A stretch of 64,000 nucleotides of DNA from Camelus bactrianus (taxonomy: Eukaryota > Chordata > Mammalia > Artiodactyla > Camelidae). The stretch is taken from assembly GCF_048773025.1 (NCBI RefSeq), contig NC_133562.1:30601501-30665500 (forward strand), given 5' to 3'. Position numbers and translations under genes: made by a program. Positions 52,701 through 63,201 of this stretch are shown here, in pieces (the first letter of the stretch is position 1; each line of letters begins with the position of its first letter). Below the pieces are notes generated by a model. It was not told the DNA's origin, made no database searches, and worked only from the letters and a program-made list of their open reading frames with translations.

Positions 52701-55700
52701 GAGAAATAAGTGTGTGTGAAAGCCGTCCTTCACCTAGCTTGTTGGGAACACAAAGTTTCTTTTCATTTTCCAACTCCACTGCATACATTTATGGGGAGGT
52801 ACGAGCTCCAACTCGGTTTTACAGTGAAAACTGCAGGAACTTCCAACCGGCACTAGGAAACAGACTGAGAAACCAGAGTAAAAGTTTCTCTTGCAACCCG
52901 TTCCCTTTGTGCTAGATGAACGAACGTCTCTCCACATGCTCAGTTCTGAGAAATAAGTGTGTGTGGAAGCCGTCCTTCACCTTGCTTGTTGGGAACACAA
53001 AGTTCCTTTTCATTTGCAAACTCCACTCCATAAATATATATGGGGAGGTACTAGTTCCAACTCGGTTTTACAGTGAAAACTGCAGGAACTTCAAACCGGC
53101 ACTAGGAAAGAGACTGAGAAACCAGAGTAAAAGTTTCTCTTGCAACCCGCTCCCTTTGTGCTAGATGAACGAACGTCGCTCCACATGCTAAGTTCTGAGA
53201 GATAAGTGTGTGTGAAAGCCGTCCTTCACCTAGCTTGTTGGGAACACAAGTTCCTTTTCATTTGCAAACTCCACTCCATACATATATATGGGGAGGTACT
53301 AGCTCCAACTCGGTTATACAGTGAAAATTGCAGGAACTTCAAACCGGCACTAGGAAAGAGACTGAGAAACCAGAGTAAAAGTTTCTCTTCCAACCCGTTC
53401 TTTTTGTTCTAGATGAACGAACTTCTCTCCACATGTTCAGTTCTGAGAGATATGTGTATATGAAAGCAGTCCTTCAACTAGCTTGTTGGGAACACAAAGT
53501 TTCTTTTCATTTTCAAACTCCACTGCATACATATATTGGGAATTACGAGCTCCAACTCGGTTTTACAGTGAAAACTGCAGGAACTTCAAACCGGCACTAG
53601 GAAACAGACTGAGAAACCAGAGTAAAAGTTTCTCTTGCAACCCGTTCCCTTTGTGGTAGATGAACGAACGTCTCTCCACATGCTCAGTTCTGAGAGATAA
53701 GTGTGTGTGAAAGCCGTCCTTCACCTAGCTTTTTGGGAACACAAAGTACTTTTTCATTAGCAAATTCCACTCCATACATATATATGGGGAGGTACTAGCT
53801 CCAACTCGGTTTTACAGTGAAAACTGCAGGAACTTCAAACCGGCACTAGCAAAGAGACTGGGAAACCAGAGTAAAAGTTTCTCCTGCAACCCGTTCCCTT
53901 TGTGCTAGATGAACGAACGTCTCTCCACATGCTCAGTTCTGAGAGATAAGTGTGTGTGAAAGCCGTCCTTCAACTAGCTTGTTGGGAACACAAAGTTCCT
54001 TTTCATTTGCAAACTCCACTCCATACATATATATGGGGAGGTACTAGCTCCAACTCGGTTATACAGTGAAAATTGCAGGAACTTCAAACCGGCACTAGGA
54101 AACAGACTGAGAAACCAGAGTAAAAGTTTCTCTTGCAACCCGTTCCCTTTGTGCTAGATGAACGAACGTCTCTCCACATGCTCAGTTCTGAGAGATAAGT
54201 GTGTGTGAAAGCCTTCCTTCACCTAGCGTGTTGGGAAAACAAAGTTTCTTTTCATTTTCAAACTCCACTCCATATATATATATGGGGAGGTACTAGCTCC
54301 AACTCGGTTATACAGTGAAAACTGCAGGAACTTTAAACCGGCACTAGGAAACAGACTGAGAATCCAGAGTAAAAGTTACACTTGCAACCCGTTCCCTTTG
54401 TGCTAGATGAACGAACGTCTCTCCACAAGCTCAGTTCTGAGAGATAAGTGTGTGTGAAAGCCGTCCTTCACCTAGCTTGTTGGGAACACAAAGTTCCTTT
54501 TCATTTGCAAACTCCACTCCATACATATATATGGGGAGGTACTAGCTCCAACTCGGTTATACAGTGAAAATTGCAGGAACTTCAAACCGGCACTAGGAAA
54601 GAGACTGAGAAACCAGAGTAAAAGTTTCTCTTGCAACCCGTTCTCTTTGTGCTAGATGAACGAACGTCTCTCCACATGCTCAGTTCTGAGAGATAAGTGT
54701 GTGTGAAAGCCGTCCTTCACCTAGCTTGTTGGGAACACAAAGTTCCTTTTCATTTGCAAACTCCACTCCATACATATATATGGGGAGGTACTAGCTCCAA
54801 CTCGGTTATACAGTGAAAATTGCAGGAACTTCAAACCGGCACTAGGAAAGAGACTGAGAAACCAGAGTAAAAGTTTCTCTTGCAAACCGTTCCCTTTGTG
54901 CTAGATGAACGAACGTCTCTCCACATGCTCAGTTCTGAGAGATAAGTGTGTGTGAAAGCCGTCCTTCACCTAGCTTGCTGGGAACACAAAGATCCTTTTC
55001 AGTTGCAAACTCCACTCCATACATATATATGGGGAGGTACTAGCTCCAATTCGGTTTTACAGTAAAAACTGCAGGAATTTGAAACCGGCACTAGGAAACA
55101 GACAGAAACCAGGGTAAAAGTTCCTCCTGCAACCCGTTCCCTTTGTGCTAGATGAACGAACTTCTCTCCACATGCTCAGTTCTGAGAGATATGTGTATGT
55201 GAAAGCCGTCCTTCAACTAGCCTCTTCGGAACACAAAGTTTCTTTTCATTTTCAAACTCCACTCCATACACATATATGGGGAGGTACGAGCTCCAACTCG
55301 GTTTTACAGTGAAAACTGCAGGAACTTCCAACCGGCACTAGGAAACAGACTGAGAAACCAGAGTAAAATTTTCTCTTGCAACCCATTCCATTTTTGCTAG
55401 ATGAACGAACGTCTCTCCACTTGCTCAGTTCTGAGAGATAAGTGTGTGTGAAAGCCGTCCTTCACCTAGCTTGTTGGGAACACAAAGTTCCTTTTCATTT
55501 GCAAACTCCACTCCATACATATATATGGGGAGATACGAGCTCCAACTCGGTTATATAGTGAAAACTGCAGGAACTTGAAACCGGCACTAGGAAACAGACA
55601 GAAACTAGGGTAAAAGTTCCTCCTGCAACCCGTTCCCTTTGTGCTAGATGAACGAACATCTCTCCACATGCTCAGTTCTGAGAGATATGTGTATGTGAAA

Positions 55701-58700
55701 ACCGTCCTTCAACTAGCCTGTTGGGAACACAAAGTTTCTTTTCATTTTCAAATTCCACTCCTTACACATATATGGGGTGGTACGAGTTCCAACTCGGTTT
55801 TACAGTGAAAACTGCAGGAACTTAAAACCGGCACTAGGAAAGAGACTGAGAAACCAGAGTAAAAGTTTCAATTGCAACCCGTTCCCTTAGTGCTAGATGA
55901 AAGAACGTATCTCCACATGCTCAGTTCTGAGAGATAAGTGTGTGTGAAAGCCGTCCTTCACCTAGCTTGTTGGGAACACAAAGTTCCTTTTCATTTGCAA
56001 ACTCCACTCCATACATATATATGGGGAGGTACTAGCTCCAACTCGGTTATACAGTGAAAATTGCAGGAACTTCAAACCGGCACTAGGAAACAGACTGAGA
56101 ACCCGGAGTAAAAGTTTCCCTTGCAACCCGTTCCCTTTTTGCTAGATGAACGAGCGTCTCTCCACATGCTCAGTTCTGAGAGATAAGTGTGTGTTAAAGC
56201 CGTCCTTCACCTAGCTTTTTGGGAACACAAAGTTCCTTTACATTTGCAAACTCCACTCCATACATATATATGGGGAGGTACTAGTTCCATCACGGTTTTA
56301 CAGTGGAAACTGCAGGAACTTCAATCCGGCACTTGGAAACAGACTGAGAAACCAGAGAAAGTTTCTCCTGCAACCCGTTCCCTTTGTGCTAGATGATCGA
56401 ACGTCTCTCCACATGCTCAATTCTGAGATATAAGTGTGTGTGAAAGCCGTCCTTCACCTAGCTTGTTGGGAACACAAAGTTTCTTTTCATTTTCAAACTC
56501 CACTGCATACATATATGGGGAGGTACGAGCTCCAACTCGGTTTTACAGTGAAAACTGCAGGAACTTCCAACCGGCACTAGGAAACAGACTGAGAAACCAG
56601 AGTAAAGTTTCTCTTGCAACCCGTTCCCTTTGTGCTAGATGAACGAACGTCTCTCCACATGCTCAGTTCTGAGAGATAAGTGTGTGTGAAAGCCGTCCTT
56701 CACCTAGCTTGTTGGGAACACAAAGTTCCTTTTCATTTGCAAACTCCACTCCATACATATATATGGGGAGGTACTAGCTCCAACTCGGTTATACAGTGAA
56801 AATTGCAGGAACTTCAAACCGGCACTAGGAAAGAGACTGAGAAACCAGAGTAAAAGTTTCTCTTGCAACCCGTTCTCTTTGTGCTAGATGAACGAACGTC
56901 TCTCCACATGCTCAGTTCTGAGAGATAAGTGTGTGTGAAAGCCTTCCTTCACCCAGATTGTTGGGAACACAAAGTTCCTTTTCATTTGCAAACTCCACTC
57001 CATACATATATATGGGGAGGTACTAGCTCCAACTCGGTTATACAGTGAAAATTGCAGGAACTTCAAACCGGCACTAGGAAAGAGACTGAGAAACCAGAGT
57101 AAAAGTTTCTCTTGCAAACCGTTCCCTTTGTGCTAGATGAACGAACGTCTCTCCACATGCTCAGTTCTGAGAGATAAGTGTGTGTGAAAGCCGTCCTTCA
57201 CCTAGCTTGCTGGGAACACAAAGATCCTTTTCAGTTGCAAACTCCACTCCATACATATATATGGGGAGGTACTAGCTCCAATTCGGTTTTACAGTGAAAA
57301 CTGCAGGAACTTGAAACCGGCACTAGGAAACAGACAGAAACCAGGGTAAAAGTTCCTCCTGCAACCCGTTGCCTTTGTGCTAGATGAACGAACGTCTCTC
57401 CACATGCTCAGTTCTGAGAGATATGTGTATGTGAAAGCCGTCCTTCAACTAGCCTCTTCGGAACACAAAGTTTCTTTTCATTTTCAAACTCCACTCCATA
57501 CACATATATGGGGAGGTACGAGCTCCAACTCGGTTTTACAGTGAAAACTGCAGGAACTTCCAACCGGCACTAGGAAACAGACTGAGAAACCAGAGTAAAA
57601 TTTTCTCTTGCAACCCATTCCCTTTGTGCTAGATGAACGAACGTCTCTCCACATGCTCAGTTCTGAGAGATAAGTGTGTGTGAAAGCCGTCCTTCACCTA
57701 GCTTGTTGGGAACACAAAGTTCCTTTTCATTTGCAAACTCCACTCCATACATATATATGGGGAGGATATAGCTCCAACTCGGTTATACAGTGAAAATTGC
57801 AGGAACTTCAAACCGGCACTAGGAAACAGACTGAGAAACCAGAGTAAAAGTTCCTCTTGCAACCCATTCCCTTTGTGCTAGATGAACGAACGTCTCTCCA
57901 CATGCTCAGTTCTGAGAGATAAGTGTGTGTGAAAGCCGTCCTTCACCTAGCTTGTTGGGAAAACTAGTTCCTTTTCATTTGCAAACTCCACTCCATGCAT
58001 ATATATGGGGAGGTAATAGCTCCAACTCGGTTATACAGTGAAAATTGCAGGAACTTCAAACCGGCACTAGGAAAGAGACTGAGAATCCAGAGTAAAAGTT
58101 TCCCTTGCAACCCGTTCCTTTTGTGCTAGATGAACGAACGTCTCTCCACATGCTCAGTTCTGAGAGATAAGTGTGTGTGAAAGCCGTCCTTCACCTAGCT
58201 TGTTGGGAACACAAAGTTCCTTTTCATTTGCAATCTCCACTCCATACATATATATGGGGAGGTACTAGCTCCAAATCGGTATTACAGTGAAAAATGCAGG
58301 AACTTCAAACCGGCACTAGGAAACAGACTGAGAAACCAGAATAAAAGTTTCTCTTGCAACCCCTTCCCTTTGTGCTAGATGAACGAACGTCTCTCCACAT
58401 GCTCAATTCTGAGAGATATGTGTGTGTGAAAGCTGTTCTTCACCTAGCTTGTTGGGAACACAAAGTTTCTTTTCAGTTGCAAACTCCACTCCATACATAT
58501 ATATGGGGAGGTTCTAGCTCCATTTCTGTTTTACAGTGAAAACTGCAGGAACTTCAAACCGGCACTAGGAAAGAGACTGAGAAACCAGAGTAAAAGTTTC
58601 TCTTGCAAACCGTTCCCTTTGTGCTAGATAAACGAACGTCTCTCCACATGCTCAGTTCTGAGAGTTAAGTGTGTGTGAAAGCCGTCCTTCACCTAGCTTG

Positions 58701-60190
58701 TTGGGAACACAAAGTTTCTTTTCAGTTTCAAACTCCACTCCATACATATATATGGGGAGGTACAAGCTCCAATTCGGTTTTACAGTGATAACAGCAGGAA
58801 CTTGAAACCGGCACTAGGAAACAGACAGAAACCAGGGTAAAAGTTCCTCCTGCAACCCTTTCCATTTGTGCTAGATGAACGAACGTCTCTCCACATGCTC
58901 AGTTCTGAGAGATATGTGTATGTGAACGCCGTCCTTCAACTAGCCTGTTGGGAACACAAAGTTTCTTTTCATTTTCAAACTGCACTCCATACACATATAT
59001 GGGGTGGTACGAGCTCCAACTAGGTTTTACAGTGAAAACTGCAGGAACTTCAAACCGGCACTTGGAAACAGACTGAGAAACCAGAGAAATAGTTTCTCCT
59101 GCAACCCGTTCCCTTTGTGGTAGATGAACGAACGTCTCTCCACATGCTCAGTTCTGAGGGATAAATGTGTTTGAAAGCCGTCCTTCACCTAGCTTGTTGG
59201 GAACACAAAGTTCCTTTTCAGTTGCAAACTCCACTCCATACATATATATGTTGAGGTACTAGATCCAACTCGGTTTTACAGTGAAAACTGCAGGTACTTG
59301 AAACCGGCACTAGGAAACAGACAGAAACCAGGGTAAAAGTTCCTCCTGCAACCCGTTCCCTTTGTGCTAGATGAACGAAAGTCTCTCCACATGCTCAGTT
59401 CTGAGAGATATGTGTATGTGAACGCCGTCCTTCAACTAGCCTGTTGGGAACACAAAGTTTCTTTTCATTTTCAAACTGCACTCCATACACATATATGGGG
59501 AGGTACGAGCTCCCACTCGGTTTTACAGTGAAAACTGCAGGAACTTCAAACCGGCACTAGGAAACAGACTGAGAAACCAGAGTAAAAGTTTCTCTTGCAA
59601 CCCGTTCCCTTTGTGCTAGAAGAACGAATGTCTCTCCACATGCTCAGTTCTGAGAGATATGTGTGTGTGAAAGCCGTCCTTCACCTAGCTTGTTGGGAAC
59701 ACAAAGTTCCTTTTCATTTGCAAACTCCACTCCATACATATATATGGGGAGGTACTAGGTCCAACTCGGTTATACAGTGAAAACTGCAGTAACTTCAAAC
59801 CGGCACTAGGAAAGAGACTGAGAAACCAGAGTAAAAGTTTCTCTTGCAACCCGTTCCCTTTGTGCTAGATGAACGAACGTCTCTCCACATGCTCAGTTGT
59901 GAGAGATAAGTGTGTGTGAAAGCCGTCCTTCACCTAGCTTGTTGGGAACACAAAGTTCCTTTCAATTTGCAAACTCCACTCCATACATATATATGGGGAG
60001 GTACTAGCTCCAAATCGGTTATACAGTGAAAATTGCAGGAACTTCAAACCGGCACTAGGAAAGAGACTGAGAAACCAGAGTAAAAGTTTCTCTTGCAACC
60101 CGTTCCATTTGTGCTAGATGAACGAAAGTCTCTCCACATGCTCAGTTCTGAGGGATAAGTGTGTGTGAAAGCCGTCCTTCACATAGCTTG
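52700..60190 (+). repeat. Family B, mixed order with a 9-monomer repeat (offset ~2,233 bp)
   Basis: About 30 monomers. 'cccgttctctttgtg' and the following 'cttgcaaaccg' and 'agcttgctggg' monomers near 54,640-55,380 recur near 56,873-57,610. Four monomers with shortened AT tracts after 'cactgcatac' lie at about 51,046, 52,779, 53,524 and 56,502. Nothing but satellite is visible. Confidence 0.74.
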
Positions 60191-61681
60191 TTGGGAACAC
60201 AAAGTTCCTTTTCATTTGCAAACTCCACTCCATACATATATATGGGGAGGTACTAGCTCCAACTCGGTTATACAGTGAAAAGCGCAGGAACTTCAAACCG
60301 GCACTAGGAAAGAGAGTGAGAAACCAGAGTAAAAGTTTCTCTTGCAAAGCGTTCCATTTGGGCTAGATGAACGAACCTCTCTCCTCATGCTCAGTTCTGA
60401 GAGATAGGTGTGTGTGAAAGGCGTCCTTCACCTAGCTTGTTGGGAACACAAAGTTCCTTTTCAGTTGCAAACTCCACTCCATACATATATATGGGGATAC
60501 ACTAGCGCCAACTCGGTTTTACAGTGATAACTGCAGGAACTTGAAACCGGCACTAGGAAACAGACAGAAACCAGGGTAATAGTTCCTCCTGCAACCCATT
60601 CCCTTTGTGCTAGATGAACGAACGTCTCTCCACATGCTCAGTTCTGAGTGATATGTGTATGTGAAAACCGTCCTTCAACTAGCCTGTTGGGAACACAAAG
60701 TTTCTTTTCATTTTCAAACTCCACTCCATACACATATATGGGGAGGTACGAGCTCCTACTCGATTTTACAGTGAAAACTGCAGGAACTTCAAACCGGCAC
60801 TAGGAAACAGACTGAGAAACCAGAGTAAAAGTTTCTCTTGCAACCCGTTCCCTTTGTGCTAGATGAACGAACGTTTCTCCACATGCTCAGTTCTGAGAGA
60901 TAAGTGTGTGTGAAAGCCGTCCTTCACCTAGCTTGTTGGGAACACAAATTCCTTTTCATTTGCAAACTCCACTCCATACATATATATGGGGAGGTACTAG
61001 CTAAAACTCGGTTTTACAGTGAACACTGCAGGAAATTCAAACCGGCACTAGGAAACAGACTGAGAAACCAGAGTAAAAGTTTCTCATGCAACCCGTTCAA
61101 TTTGTGCTAGATGAACGAACGTCTCTCCACATGCTCAGTTCTGAGAGATAAGTGTGTGTGAAAGCCGTCCTTCACCTAGCTTGTTGGGAACACAAAGTTC
61201 CTTTTCATTTGCAAACTCCACTCCATAAATATATAAGGGGAGGTACTAGCTCAAACTCGGTTTTACAGTGAAAACTGCAGGAACTTCAAACCGGCACTAG
61301 GAAAGAGACTGAGAAACCAGAGTAAAAGTTTCCCTTGCAACCCGTTCCCATTGTAGTAGATGAACGAACGTCTCTCCACATGCTCAGTTCTGAGAAATAA
61401 GTGTGTGTGAAAGCCGTGCTTCACCTAGTTTGTTGGGAACACAAAGTTTCTTTTCAGTTGCAAACTCCACTCCATATATATATATGGGGAGGTTCTAGCT
61501 CCATCACGGATTTACAGTGAAAACTGCAGGAACTTCAAACCGGCATTTGGAAACAGACTGAGAAACCAGAGAAAAAGTTTCTCCTGCAACCCGTTCCCTT
61601 TGTGCTAGATGAACGAACGTCTCTCCACATGCTCAGTTCTGAGAGATAAGTGTGTTTGAAAGCCGTCCTTCACCTAGCTTT
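60191..61681 (+). repeat. 6-monomer HOR unit, copy 1 (1,491 bp)
   Basis: Bases 60,191-61,710 match 61,682-63,201 with about nine differences seen. Shared markers are 'aaaagcgcaggaac', 'gcaaagcgttccatttg', 'gaacctctctcctcatg', 'gagataggtgtgtg', 'ccattgtagtagatg', 'ccatcacggatttac' and 'ggcatttggaaac'. Confidence 0.88.
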
Positions 61682-63201
61682 TTGGGAACACAAAGTTCCT
61701 TTTCATTTGCAAACTCCACTCCATACATATATATGGGGAGGTACTAGCTCCAACTCGGTTATACAGTGAAAAGCGCAGGAACTTCAAACCGGCACTAGGA
61801 AAGAGACTGAGAAACCAGAGTAAAAGTTTCTCTTGCAAAGCGTTCCATTTGTGCTAGATGAACGAACCTCTCTCCTCATGCTCAGTTCTGAGAGATAGGT
61901 GTGTGTGAAAGGCGTCCTTCACCTAGCTTGTTGGGAACACAAAGTTCCTTTTCAGTTGCAAACTCCACTCCATACATATATATGGGGAGACACTAGCTCC
62001 AAATCGGTTTTACAGTGATAACTGCAGGAACTTGAAACCGGCACTAGGAAACAGACAGAAACCAGGGTAATAGTTCCTCCTGCAACCCATTCCCTTTGTG
62101 CTAGATGAACGAACGTCTCTCCACATGCTCAGTTCTGAGTGATATGTGTATGTGAAAACCGTCCTTCAACTAGCCTGTTGGGAACACAAAGTTTCTTTTC
62201 ATTTTCAAACTCCACTCTATACACATATATGGGGAGGTACGAGCTCCTACTCGATTTTACAGTGAAAACTGCAGGAACTTCAAACCGGCACTAGGAAACA
62301 GACTGAGAAACCAGAGTAAAAGTTTCTCTTGCAACCCGTTCCCTTTGTGCTAGATGAACGAACGTTTCTCCACATGCTCAGTTCTGAGAGATAAGTGTGT
62401 GTGAAAGCCGTCCTTCACCTAGCTTGTTGGGAACACAAATTCCTTTTCATTTGCAAACTCCACTCCATACATATATATGGGGAGGTACTAGCTAAAACTC
62501 GGTTTTACAGTGACCACTGCAGGAAATTCAAACCGGCACTAGGAAACAGACTGAGAAACCAGAGTAAAAGTTTCTCATGCAACCCGTTCAATTTGTGCTA
62601 GATGAACGAACGTCTCTCCACATGCTCAGTTCTGAGAGATAAGTGTGTGTGAAAGCCGTCCTTCACCTAGCTTGTTGGGAACACAAAGTTCCTTTTCATT
62701 TGCAAACTCCACTCCATAAATATATAAGGGGAGGTACTAGCTCAAACTCGGTTTTACAGTGAAAACTGCAGGAACTTCAAACCGGCACTAGGAAAGAGAC
62801 TGAGAAACCAGAGTAAAAGTTTCCCTTGCAACCCGTTCCCATTGTAGTAGATGAACGAACGTCTCTCCACATGCTCAGTTCTGAGAAATATGTGTGTGTG
62901 AAAGCCGTGCTTCACCTAGTTTTTTGGGAACACAAAGTTTCTTTTCAGTTGCAAACTCCACTCCATATATATATATGGGGAGGTTCTAGCTCCATCACGG
63001 ATTTACAGTGAAAACTGCAGGAACTTCAAACCGGCATTTGGAAACAGACTGAGAAACCAGAGAAAAAGTTTCTCCTGCAACCCGTTCCCTTTGTGCTAGA
63101 TGAACGAACGTCTCTCCACATGCTCAGTTCTGAGAGATAAGTGTGTTTGAAAGCCGTCCTTCACCTAGCTTTTTGGGAACACAAAGTTCCTTTTCATTTG
63201 C
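61682..63201 (+). repeat. 6-monomer HOR unit, copy 2
   Basis: Tandem partner of the preceding unit. Private changes include 'gtgaccactgcagg' near 62,510 and 'gagaaatatgtgtg' near 62,885. The match is lost at 63,202 ('caaattccac' for 'caaactccac'). Confidence 0.88.
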
